A stretch of DNA of 5,757 nucleotides. Origin: Pseudomonadota bacterium. Lineage in GTDB: Bacteria > Pseudomonadota > Gammaproteobacteria > UBA5335. The stretch spans positions 1 to 5,757 of the forward strand of contig PKCW01000155.1 of NCBI GenBank assembly GCA_002862965.1, in the 5' to 3' direction. Every line of letters starts with the position of its first letter. Position 1 is the first letter of the stretch. This document shows positions 1-5,505 of this stretch, one piece after another. The notes under the pieces are model-generated. The model saw only the letters and a list, made by a program, of their open reading frames with translations. It had not been told where the DNA came from and searched no databases. The translations under genes and the position numbers were made by a program.

Positions 1-390
1 CTCGAGATAGCGGTCCTTCTGCTCGTTGGTGCCGTGGGTCATGATGGTCGGACCGGCCATGCCGATGCCGATCATGAAGATGTTGGCCGGGGTCTCGAAT
101 TTCGACTCTTCCTGTCCCCAGATCACGCTCTGCATGATGTTGCCGCCGCGGCCGCCGAACTTCTTCGGCCAGGTGATCACGCCCCAGCCGCCGTCGGCCT
201 TCTTGCGCTGCCACGCCTGGGCATCACGCACCATCTTCCATTCGGCTTCACCGCGCAGATCGCCGCCCTCGGATTCGGCGAACATGCTCATCATGTTGCC
301 CGATTCGCTGCGGGGCTTGGCATTCTGGGACAGCCAGCGGTTGGCTTCGGCGCGGAATTCCGCTTCCTGCGGGGTATCGTTGAAATCCAT
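1..390 (-). CDS. Acyl-CoA dehydrogenase, N-terminal part (cut by window edge)
   Basis: The frame opens at ATG 390-388 and stays open to the window edge, giving 130 residues. An AGGAGG Shine-Dalgarno lies 9 nt upstream of the ATG, which fixes the start. The N-terminus is the alpha-helical domain of the acyl-CoA dehydrogenase superfamily, with the family block WGVITWPKKFGGRGG followed by an EES helix and a GTNEQKDRYL block. These match the segment just before the FAD/substrate middle domain, which is outside the window. Known family role: FAD-dependent alpha,beta-dehydrogenation of acyl-CoA thioesters in beta-oxidation-type pathways, passing electrons to ETF. It follows the 436-1539 dehydrogenase by 45 bp on the same strand, so the two are probably co-transcribed. 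I infer that they form a heteromeric enzyme. The substrate cannot be read from this fragment; fatty, dicarboxylic or steroid side-chain acyl-CoAs are all possible. Confidence 0.9.
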   Translation of the reverse strand, partial: MDFNDTPQEAEFRAEANRWLSQNAKPRSESGNMMSMFAESEGGDLRGEAEWKMVRDAQAWQRKKADGGWGVITWPKKFGGRGGNIMQSVIWGQEESKFETPANIFMIGIGMAGPTIMTHGTNEQKDRYLE

Positions 391-435
391 GTTCCCTATC
401 CTCCTGAAGATTCCAGATCCGTATGGCGCGCCCGA

Positions 436-1539
436 TCAGGCCGCCGCTTCCATGCTGCGCATCAGCCGCTCGCGCCAGACGATGCCGCCGCCGAGCAGGC
501 TCTCCAGATGCTTGGCGCGCTTCATGTGGAGATGGGGATTGGCTTCCCACGTGAACCCGATGCCGCCGTGGATCTGGACGTTTTCCTGGGCGGCGAAGCC
601 GTAGGCGTCGATGCCCATCACGCGCGCCGCGCTGGCCGCCTGCTGCAGCTTGTCCGGCGCGCTCTCCAGCGCCCAGGCTGCGTAGTAGGCGCTGGAACGG
701 GCCATCTCGACCTTCACGAACATGTCGGCGATGCGGTGCTTGATGGCCTGGAAGGAGCCGATCGGCCGCCCGAAGGCATAGCGTTCCTTGGCGTACTGGG
801 TGGCCATCTCCAGTGCGTTCTGCGCGCCGCCCACCTGTTCGAAGGCGAGCAGGGCCGCGACCTTGTAGGACACCTGGTCGAGCAGGGCGCCGCCCTGGCC
901 CGCCTGGCCCAGCAATTCGCCGGGGGCGCCGTTGAAGGTGAGCCGCGCCTGCTTGCGGGTGCGGTCCATGGTGGCGACCGATTCGCGGCTCACGGCGCCG
1001 GCAGCGAGGTCGACCAGATAGAGCGACACGCCCTGATCATCGCGTGCCGAGACGATGGCGAGATCGGCACAGAGGCCGTCGGCCACCGGCGATTTGGTGC
1101 CGGTCAGCTTGCCGCCCTGGGCCTTGACCTGCACGCCGCCGGCGTCGATGCGGCCTTTTTCGGCATAGGCGACGGTCGCGATGGACTCGCCCATGGCGAG
1201 CTTGGGCAGGTAAGTCGTCTTCTGGGATTCGGAGCCCGCCGCCTTGATCAGCTCGGCGGCGAAGTAGATGGAGGAGGCAAACGGCGTGCAGGCCAGCACC
1301 TTGCCCATTTCCTCGGCCAGCACGGCCAGTTCCAGATACCCCATGCCGGCGCCGCCGTATTCCTCGGGGATGGCGGTGCTCAGCCAGCCGGCCTCGGCCA
1401 TCTGCTTCCAGAGGTTGGCGTCGTGGGTGGCGTCGGAATCGAGGATCTTGTGGACCGCGGTGTAGGTCGACAGGTCGGCCAGCAGGCGCTTGGCCGAGTC
1501 GCGCATCATGTCCTGATCCTGGGAAAACTTGAAATTCAT
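436..1539 (-). CDS. Acyl-CoA dehydrogenase family protein, probable second subunit of a heteromeric pair
   Basis: A 367-residue protein with ATG at 1539 and an AGAAGGAG ribosome site 8 nt upstream. Its domains in order are an N-terminal helical domain (about 1-118, with IPEEYGGAGMGYLE at 58-70), a beta middle domain (about 119-215) and a C-terminal helical bundle. The bundle carries the FAD-contact block RYAFGRPIGSFQ (253-264) and QIHGGIGFTWE (322-332). The middle domain has VAYAEKG (123-129) where typical members have a T/SEPxxGSD loop. The C-terminus reads LESLLGGG where MCAD-type enzymes carry the catalytic Glu in YEGT. Such divergence is common in one subunit of heteromeric bacterial dehydrogenases. 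Glu234, in FEQVGGAQ, could act as an alternative base, but that is inference. The downstream partner gene begins 45 bp after the stop. Family membership is sure; substrate and exact pathway are not. Confidence 0.92.
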   Translation of the reverse strand: MNFKFSQDQDMMRDSAKRLLADLSTYTAVHKILDSDATHDANLWKQMAEAGWLSTAIPEEYGGAGMGYLELAVLAEEMGKVLACTPFASSIYFAAELIKAAGSESQKTTYLPKLAMGESIATVAYAEKGRIDAGGVQVKAQGGKLTGTKSPVADGLCADLAIVSARDDQGVSLYLVDLAAGAVSRESVATMDRTRKQARLTFNGAPGELLGQAGQGGALLDQVSYKVAALLAFEQVGGAQNALEMATQYAKERYAFGRPIGSFQAIKHRIADMFVKVEMARSSAYYAAWALESAPDKLQQAASAARVMGIDAYGFAAQENVQIHGGIGFTWEANPHLHMKRAKHLESLLGGGIVWRERLMRSMEAAA

Positions 1540-1671
1540 CGCTTGAACTCCTTCTCAAGCTTTACGGATAACCCGCCGGGATACCCCCGTCCGGGGCGCT
1601 TTGGAACGATCGGATATCGAAAGAAAATCCGGAGTTCACGGAAAAGCGGGCCGTCCCCGGTTCTCACCGAA

Positions 1672-1694
1672 GCCGCGCGACCCTTGCCGTGATC
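1672..1694 (+). repeat. Copy 1 of a 23-bp intergenic repeat
   Basis: This 23-bp stretch matches 3628-3650 at 21 of 23 positions and 2872-2894 at about 17 of 23. The shared core is CTTGCCRTGATC. This copy ends 3 bp before the inverted repeat at 1698-1726. No plus-strand gene follows it; in reverse orientation it faces the acyl-CoA dehydrogenase operon. Function is unknown, and chance similarity in GC-rich DNA is not excluded. Confidence 0.35.
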
Positions 1695-1697
1695 ATC

Positions 1698-1726
1698 GAC
1701 CAATCAATATCACATTCCGATCGGTC
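1698..1726. promoter_or_regulatory. Operator-like inverted repeat upstream of the acyl-CoA dehydrogenase pair
   Basis: The arms GACCAATC (1698-1705) and GATCGGTC (1719-1726) are complementary at 7 of 8 positions, with a 13-bp AT-richer spacer. The right arm also sits in a perfect 8-bp palindrome, CCGATCGG (1717-1724). A related CGATCGG occurs at 1607-1613 in the same spacer. The element lies about 160-190 bp upstream of the dehydrogenase start, in an otherwise unassigned 251-bp gap (1540-1790). TetR-family repressors often bind such palindromes in front of acyl-CoA catabolism genes, so binding by one is plausible, but no regulator gene is in the window. I could not assign a convincing -35/-10 pair for the operon. 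Confidence 0.3.
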
Positions 1727-1790
1727 AGTACCAGACGAGGCGGCTGAAGTTCGCGCGCCGGAGGCCTTTTTGCGCACGGGGCCGTTGTCG

Positions 1791-2828
1791 TCACGGCGCG
1801 ACGGCGCCACCTTCCAGACCCATCGTTTCCGGCAGGCCGAACATCAGGTTCATGTTCTGGATCGCCTGCCCGGCTGCGCCCTTCACCAGGTTGTCGATCA
1901 CGGCCAGGACCACGACGGTATCGCGGCCTTGCGGACGGAAGACGGCGAGCTGACAGGTGTTGGCGGCGCGCACGCTGGCCGTGGCCGGATGCCTGCCGGC
2001 CGGCAGGACCGACACGAAGGGCTCATCGGCATAGCGCGCGGCAAATATCGCCTGCAACGCGGATTCCTCGACGGGTTCCCGCAGCGTGGCGAACAGGGTG
2101 GCATGGATGCCACGGTTCATCGGCGCCAGATGCGGCACGAAGGTGAGCGCCACCGGCCGGCCCGTGGCCCGCTCGAGCTGCGTCTCGATCTCGGGCAGAT
2201 GGCGGTGACCGGCGACCCCATAGGCGTGAAAGTTTTCGGCGACCTCGCAGTGCAGGCTGTCCACCTTGGCGGCGCGTCCGGCGCCGCTGGCACCGCTGGC
2301 CGCACTGGCCATCAGGCGGGCGGGATCGACGAGATCCTGCTCCAACAGCGGCAGCAAGCCGAGCTGGACGGCCGTGGGGTAGCAGCCGGGATTGGCCACC
2401 AGCCGCGCCGAGCGCAACGCTTCGCGATGGACCTCCGGCAGGCCGTACACCGCCTGCCCGAAGACAGCGGAGTCCGGCGGCGTGAGCCCATACCAGCGTG
2501 CCAGGAGATCGGCGTCGGGAAGCCGGAAATCGGCGGACAGATCGACCACCCGGCTGCCGGCGGCCAGCAAGGCGCCGGCCATCTCGAGCGCAACGCCGTG
2601 CGGCGTCGCAAAGAAGACGACATCGCACTGCGACAACCGATCGACGTCCATCCCGCTGAAGGCCAGATCGCACCGCCCGTAGAGGCTGGGGAACAGGTCG
2701 GCGACCGGCGTGCCTTCCGCGCCGCGCGAGGTGATGCAGTCGACCCGCGCCTCGGGGTGATTCGCCAGCAGGCGCAACAATTCCACGCCGGTGTATCCGG
2801 TTCCGCCCACGATGCCCGCTGAAATCAC
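1791..2828 (-). CDS. argC: N-acetyl-gamma-glutamyl-phosphate reductase
   Basis: ArgC catalyses the NADPH-dependent reduction of N-acetylglutamyl-5-phosphate to the semialdehyde, the third step from glutamate to ornithine and arginine in the cytoplasm. The 345-residue product has the usual family length. The Rossmann loop GGTGYTG is at 8-14, with the catalytic cysteine in NPGCYPT (Cys149). SGASGAGR is at 178-185, and the conserved histidine lies in HRHLPEIE (His210). The family C-terminal block is [16 protein letters not shown] chose the GTG at 2828-2826 because GGGAG lies 6 nt upstream and the encoded protein then begins [11 protein letters not shown], as family members do. A longer in-frame reading up to 2978 adds 50 unrelated residues. 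hemJ is divergent, 115 bp away. No clear terminator follows the stop. All key residues are present, so it should be active. Confidence 0.97.
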   Translation of the reverse strand: MISAGIVGGTGYTGVELLRLLANHPEARVDCITSRGAEGTPVADLFPSLYGRCDLAFSGMDVDRLSQCDVVFFATPHGVALEMAGALLAAGSRVVDLSADFRLPDADLLARWYGLTPPDSAVFGQAVYGLPEVHREALRSARLVANPGCYPTAVQLGLLPLLEQDLVDPARLMASAASGASGAGRAAKVDSLHCEVAENFHAYGVAGHRHLPEIETQLERATGRPVALTFVPHLAPMNRGIHATLFATLREPVEESALQAIFAARYADEPFVSVLPAGRHPATASVRAANTCQLAVFRPQGRDTVVVLAVIDNLVKGAAGQAIQNMNLMFGLPETMGLEGGAVAP

Positions 2829-2834
2829 TGTGTT

Positions 2835-2839
2835 CTCCC
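2835..2839 (-). promoter_or_regulatory. Ribosome binding site that decides the argC GTG start
   Basis: On the minus strand GGGAG is followed by six bases and then GTG (2828-2826). This supports the short argC start over the longer in-frame reading. Confidence 0.7.
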
Positions 2840-2864
2840 GTTGTGCCAGGATTCGATGACCCGC

Positions 2865-2893
2865 TTGCGAGGCGGTGAGCCGCTTGCCATGAT
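2865..2893 (+). promoter_or_regulatory. hemJ: Candidate sigma70 promoter for hemJ
   Basis: TTGCGA (2865-2870) and CATGAT (2888-2893) are separated by 17 bp. Each matches the sigma70 consensus at 4 of 6 positions. This would give a leader of about 40 nt before the hemJ ATG. The -10 hexamer lies within the 23-bp repeat copy at 2872-2894, and an exact 8-bp direct repeat CCGCTTGC (2861-2868 and 2880-2887) brackets the spacer. The assignment rests on consensus matching only. Confidence 0.3.
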
Positions 2894-2894
2894 C
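2872..2894 (+). repeat. Copy 2 (degenerate) of the 23-bp intergenic repeat
   Basis: The core CTTGCCATGATC (2883-2894) is identical to that of the copy at 3639-3650. The left half is degenerate. It lies in the argC-hemJ divergent spacer and overlaps the candidate hemJ -10 box, so it may simply reflect promoter sequence. Confidence 0.3.
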
Positions 2895-2943
2895 GCAGCC
2901 GGATATCCGCTGCCGCCCCCAATTGTGCAGGAGCTCACGCCGC

Positions 2944-3366
2944 ATGCTCACCGTCAAGGCCGTCCATGTGATCTTCATGGTGACCTGGTTCGCCGGTCTA
3001 TTTTACCTGCCGCGCCTGTTCGTTTATCACTGCGATGCGGTCACGGCGGCGGAGCGCGAGCGGTTCGCGCTCATGGAGCGCCGGCTGTTCGTGATGATGA
3101 CCATCGGCGCGGTCGGCACGGCCCTGTTCGGCATCTGGCTGCTGGTGGCCTATGCCTGGCAGGCCTACTCGGGCAACGGCTGGCTGCACCTGAAGCTGAC
3201 CCTGGTCGCGCTTCTGGTGGGCTATCACGTTTATCTGTGGCGGCTGACGCAGTCGCTGGCGCGGGGGACGGCGCGCCACGGCGCCCGCTTCTACCGATGG
3301 ATCAACGAGGTACCGTCGCTGTTTCTGGTCGCGATCGTGCTGCTGGCCGTGACCAAGCCGTTCTGA
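2944..3366 (+). CDS. hemJ: Protoporphyrinogen IX oxidase HemJ (UPF0093/CopD-like membrane protein)
   Basis: A 140-residue integral membrane protein with four hydrophobic segments, at about residues 4-27, 47-72, 82-100 and 121-138. It has the signature [23 protein letters not shown] (His8, Trp15, Arg24, His29) and the later LKL block with Lys84, which marks the HemJ family (PF03653). In characterised members a conserved His and Lys are essential. HemJ oxidises protoporphyrinogen IX to protoporphyrin IX, the penultimate step of heme b synthesis, in the inner membrane. I chose the ATG at 2944 because AGGAG (2929-2933) lies 10 nt upstream and the protein then starts at the family's usual point. 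An earlier in-frame start at 2923 would add seven residues ahead of it. It converges on the tRNA-Met gene and shares the terminator region at 3384-3410. Many databases would label it only 'CopD family protein'. Confidence 0.87.
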   Translation: MLTVKAVHVIFMVTWFAGLFYLPRLFVYHCDAVTAAERERFALMERRLFVMMTIGAVGTALFGIWLLVAYAWQAYSGNGWLHLKLTLVALLVGYHVYLWRLTQSLARGTARHGARFYRWINEVPSLFLVAIVLLAVTKPF

Positions 3367-3383
3367 TCGCCGAGGGTCAGACA

Positions 3384-3410
3384 AAGAAAAAGCGGCGCCA
3401 AGGCCGCTTT
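3384..3410 (-). terminator. Intrinsic terminator of the tRNA-Met gene, possibly shared with hemJ
   Basis: A perfect 8-bp stem, AAAGCGGC (3389-3396) with GCCGCTTT (3403-3410), encloses a 6-nt loop. Read on the minus strand the stem is followed by a U-rich run, TTTTTCTTT, which is classic Rho-independent architecture about 10 nt after the tRNA CCA end. On the plus strand it lies 22 nt after the hemJ stop, but only TTT follows, so it would be a weaker terminator in that direction. Confidence 0.85.
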
Positions 3411-3420
3411 CGGGGAGATG

Positions 3421-3497
3421 TGGTAGCTAGGGGCGGGCTCGAACCGCCGACCTCATCATTATGAGTGATGCGCTCTAACCGGCTGAGCTACCTAGCC
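3421..3497 (-). tRNA. tRNA-Met (CAT), elongator
   Basis: A 77-nt cloverleaf with an encoded CCA (3423-3421). The acceptor stem is GGCTAGG/CCTAGCT, the D-arm GCTC/GAGC, the anticodon stem CATCA/TGATG with loop CTCATAA, and the T-stem GGCGG/CCGCC with loop TTCGAGC. The D-arm and anticodon arm follow the E. coli metT type (TAGCTCAG, CATCACTCATAATGATG), not the ileX tRNA-Ile2. The anticodon stem lacks the three consecutive G-C pairs of initiators, so this is the elongator. The first acceptor pair is a G1-U72 wobble, not the usual G1-C72. Its promoter lies upstream at 3535-3563 and its terminator at 3384-3410, so it is a single-gene transcription unit. Confidence 0.96.
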
Positions 3498-3534
3498 ACG
3501 ATCTTCCGGTCTGCGCAGTCCGCGCAGGGGCGGA

Positions 3535-3563
3535 ATTTTCAGCCTCGCATCCCGCCCTGTCAA
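3535..3563 (-). promoter_or_regulatory. Sigma70 promoter of tRNA-Met
   Basis: On the minus strand a perfect -35 TTGACA (3563-3558) is followed by 17 bp and the -10 GAAAAT (3540-3535, 4 of 6 matches). The sequence between the -10 box and the probable start is very GC-rich (TCCGCCCCTGCGCGG), the discriminator type found at stable-RNA promoters under stringent control. The predicted start near 3528 leaves a leader of about 30 nt to be removed by RNase P. Confidence 0.75.
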
Positions 3564-3605
3564 GCCGCGCGACGGTGGCTGCGCCGGGAGGCCGCTGCCC
3601 GATGC

Positions 3606-3614
3606 TGCTAGACT
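3606..3614 (+). promoter_or_regulatory. Candidate extended -10 promoter element for the MBL-fold gene
   Basis: TGC followed by TAGACT resembles an extended -10 box (TGn plus 4 of 6 to TATAAT), about 30 bp before the ATG at 3645. No recognisable -35 hexamer stands 17 bp upstream (GGGAGG there), and the leader would be only about 24 nt with no clear Shine-Dalgarno. Confidence 0.3.
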
Positions 3615-3627
3615 GCCGGTCATGAGC

Positions 3628-3650
3628 GCCGAGCGACCCTTGCCATGATC
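3628..3650 (+). repeat. Copy 3 of the 23-bp intergenic repeat, covering a start codon
   Basis: It matches 1672-1694 at 21 of 23 positions. It includes the ATG (3645-3647) of the metallo-beta-lactamase-fold gene, so any protein or RNA recognising the element would act at that gene's translation start. Confidence 0.35.
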
Positions 3651-4811
3651 CGCGGCTTGCTGCTGGCAGCGGCGATTGCGCTGCTGTATCTGGGCGCGGC
3701 GCTCGGCGGCAGCGGCCATTCGGGACCGGTCAGCGATCACTTCGACGGCCGGCGATTTCACATGGCCATCCCGCGCGAGCGTCATCTGACCGACTACGTC
3801 GAATGGCTGGTGCAGCGCGACCCGGGGCACTGGGACGATTGGACGGACCAGCCGCCCGGCCCGCCTCCCCTGCCGCGCGTTGCCGGCGCCGCGCTGCGGG
3901 TCACCCCCGTGAATCACGCCACCGTGCTGATTCAGACCGCCGGGGTGAACATCCTGACCGACCCCATCTGGTCGCACCGGGCCAGCCCGTTCTCCTTTGC
4001 CGGTCCGGACCGCCATGGGCCGGCCGGGTTGCGCTTCGAGGACTTGCCGCGCATCGATGCGGTGCTGGTCAGCCACAGCCACTACGATCACATGGACCTG
4101 CCGACGCTCAAGCGCTTGTGGGAACGCGACCGGCCGCGCATCTTCGTCGGCCTGGGCAATCGGGGGACGCTGGAAGCCGCGGGCATCGGCGGGGTGGTGG
4201 AAACCGACTGGTGGCAAAGCCACGCGCTAGCCCCGGGCGTCCATGTGACCGGTGTGCCGGCCCAGCACTGGACCTCGCGCGGCCTGTTCGATCGCAACCG
4301 CACCTTGTGGCTCGGCTATGTCGTCGAAGCGCCGGGCGGGGCCGTTTTCTTCGCCGGCGATACCGGCTTCGGTCCCCACTTCGCGGCCATCGCCGCGCGC
4401 TTCCCCAATTTGCGCCTGGCCCTGCTGCCGATCGGCGCCTACCTGCCGCGATGGTTCATGCAGCCGGTACACATGAATCCCGCCGAGGCCGTGGCAGCCT
4501 GGCGCACGCTCGGCGCCGAGCATGCACTGGGAATCCACTACGGCACCTTCCGCCTGGCCGAAGAAGGCCAACAGCAGCCGATTGCCGATCTCGCCGCTGC
4601 GTTGTCGATGCCGGAGGTTCCCTCGGCAATGGCGGGGAGCGATCACGTCAAACCGGTGGCGACGCCGTTCATCGGCAACCCGGGCGCGGCTGCGGATTGC
4701 TTTCACACGCCGCCCTTCGGGCACGCATGGGCGGTGCCCGAGCGGTGCGAACAGGTGATGCTGGCGCAGCCGCAACAGCGCATCACCAAGGCTGGATTTG
4801 CCGATCCCTGA
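3645..4811 (+). CDS. Metallo-beta-lactamase-fold hydrolase, NAPE-PLD-like, N-terminally membrane anchored
   Basis: A 388-residue protein. Residues 4-20 form an uncleaved-looking hydrophobic anchor, with no lipobox cysteine. The catalytic domain spans about 84-320. Its metal ligands follow the N-acyl-phosphatidylethanolamine phospholipase D pattern: HSHYDH (His144, His146, Asp148, His149), PAQHW (His208), AGDTG (Asp239) and IHYGTF (His298). Other family blocks are NILTDPIWS (102-110), TDWW (187-190), WLGY (222-225) and IGAYLPRWFM (263-272). Family chemistry is zinc-dependent hydrolysis, often of phosphodiester bonds in lipids. The true bacterial substrate is unknown, and an envelope location is inferred from the anchor. 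The ATG at 3645 has no clear Shine-Dalgarno but gives a sensible N-terminus. The last 60 or so residues (325-388) show no family features and run past where relatives usually end. The final 29 bp overlap the opposing SDR gene. Confidence 0.9.
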   Translation: MIRGLLLAAAIALLYLGAALGGSGHSGPVSDHFDGRRFHMAIPRERHLTDYVEWLVQRDPGHWDDWTDQPPGPPPLPRVAGAALRVTPVNHATVLIQTAGVNILTDPIWSHRASPFSFAGPDRHGPAGLRFEDLPRIDAVLVSHSHYDHMDLPTLKRLWERDRPRIFVGLGNRGTLEAAGIGGVVETDWWQSHALAPGVHVTGVPAQHWTSRGLFDRNRTLWLGYVVEAPGGAVFFAGDTGFGPHFAAIAARFPNLRLALLPIGAYLPRWFMQPVHMNPAEAVAAWRTLGAEHALGIHYGTFRLAEEGQQQPIADLAAALSMPEVPSAMAGSDHVKPVATPFIGNPGAAADCFHTPPFGHAWAVPERCEQVMLAQPQQRITKAGFADP

Positions 4812-5505
4812 AGAAATGTCCGGACGGGCCGCCGTCGGGCAGCATTGCGGCCCAGACGATGTCCGCCGCCCCTTGCGCCGCCGAACGGGGGGCCTCCGGC
4901 CCGCCCAGCGGGGTACGACACCAGCCCGGACAGACGGCATTCACGAGGATGTCGCTGCCCGCGACTTCGGCCGCCACGACCGCCGTGAGGGCATTCAGCG
5001 CCGCCTTGGACAACCGATAGGCCGGCCAGCGTGCGCCCATCTGCGACAACTGCCCGAGACTGGACGACACGTTCACGATCCGCCCGTAGCCCTGCGCGCG
5101 CATCAGGGGCAGTACCGCGCGGATGAGATGCAGCGGCCCAAGGAAATGGGTCCGCATGGCCAGATCGAGCTCATCGTCGCTCATGTCGGACAAGCCGTGT
5201 CCCCGCGGCGGTACGCCGGCATTGTTGATGAGCACATCGATCCGGCCATGGGTCTGCTCGACGCCCCGGGCGAACGCCACGACCGCCTCGGCATCGGTCA
5301 CCTCGAGCGCGCGCGCGATGATGCGCTGGTCATCCTGCCCTGCCAGCGCCGTCACGGCTTCCTCCGCGCGGGCCTGGCTGCGCGCGGTCAACACCACCTG
5401 CATGCCGGCTTTCAGCAGCATTCCGCAGATTTCCAGTCCGATGGCGCCGGCAGCGCCGGTCACCACCGCCACCCGTTGATGGAGCAACTCCGGCTCAACG
5501 TCCAT
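4783..5505 (-). CDS. Short-chain dehydrogenase/reductase (carbonyl reductase-like)
   Basis: A 240-residue classical SDR, NAD(P)H-dependent and presumably cytosolic. It has the cofactor loop TGAAGAIG (16-23), NNAG (94-97), the catalytic serine region NVSSSLG (145-151), YRLSK with Tyr163 and Lys167, and the PGWCRTPLGG block (193-202) typical of carbonyl reductase-like SDRs. Two departures stand out. The central glycine of TGxxxGxG is Ala21. The tetrad asparagine (usually in a TN-x-x-G context) appears to be His120 in RTHFLG. The start at 5505-5503 is supported by GGAGG six bases upstream. The ATG lies inside the end of the upstream gene (11-bp overlap), pointing to one mRNA and translational coupling. 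The 3' end overlaps the convergent MBL-fold gene by 29 bp. The substrate is unknown. Confidence 0.93.
   Translation of the reverse strand: MDVEPELLHQRVAVVTGAAGAIGLEICGMLLKAGMQVVLTARSQARAEEAVTALAGQDDQRIIARALEVTDAEAVVAFARGVEQTHGRIDVLINNAGVPPRGHGLSDMSDDELDLAMRTHFLGPLHLIRAVLPLMRAQGYGRIVNVSSSLGQLSQMGARWPAYRLSKAALNALTAVVAAEVAGSDILVNAVCPGWCRTPLGGPEAPRSAAQGAADIVWAAMLPDGGPSGHFFRDRQIQPW

Noticed and set aside
1566..1600. Short GC-rich hairpin (CCCCG/CGGGG) and near-repeat GGATAACCC/GGATACCC in the dehydrogenase leader
   Set aside because: The stem is too short and no conserved riboswitch or attenuator layout is recognisable. It is likely composition-driven.
34..1692. A 552-codon plus-strand open frame across both acyl-CoA dehydrogenase genes
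   Set aside because: It is antisense to two genes with clear family motifs and ribosome sites. Its product is low-complexity (rich in H, G, A, L, R), as expected from the mirror frame of GC-rich codons, and matches no family I recognise.
1751..1775. GCC-GGA-GGC followed by TTTTT on the plus strand, resembling a terminator
   Set aside because: The stem is only about 3-4 bp, and no plus-strand gene ends nearby. It has the wrong orientation for argC.
1689..2822. A 377-codon plus-strand open frame that overlaps the previous one by 4 bp, resembling a coupled operon
   Set aside because: It is the antisense shadow of argC. The 4-bp overlap is a coincidence of two GC-rich mirror frames, and there is no ribosome site.
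2843..2848. TGGCAC on the minus strand near argC, as in a sigma54 -24 element
   Set aside because: No GC/TTGCA -12 element follows at the right spacing, and the site is only about 15 bp from the start codon.
2841..3464. A 207-codon plus-strand frame overlapping hemJ in another frame and running into the tRNA
   Set aside because: The hemJ frame has transmembrane helices and family motifs. This one is arginine/alanine-rich and ends within a tRNA gene.
3492..4223. Minus-strand open frames (3492-4223, 4227-4940) and plus-strand frame 3803-5020 over the MBL-fold gene
   Set aside because: All are alternative frames of the well-supported hydrolase or SDR genes, with compositions typical of shadows.
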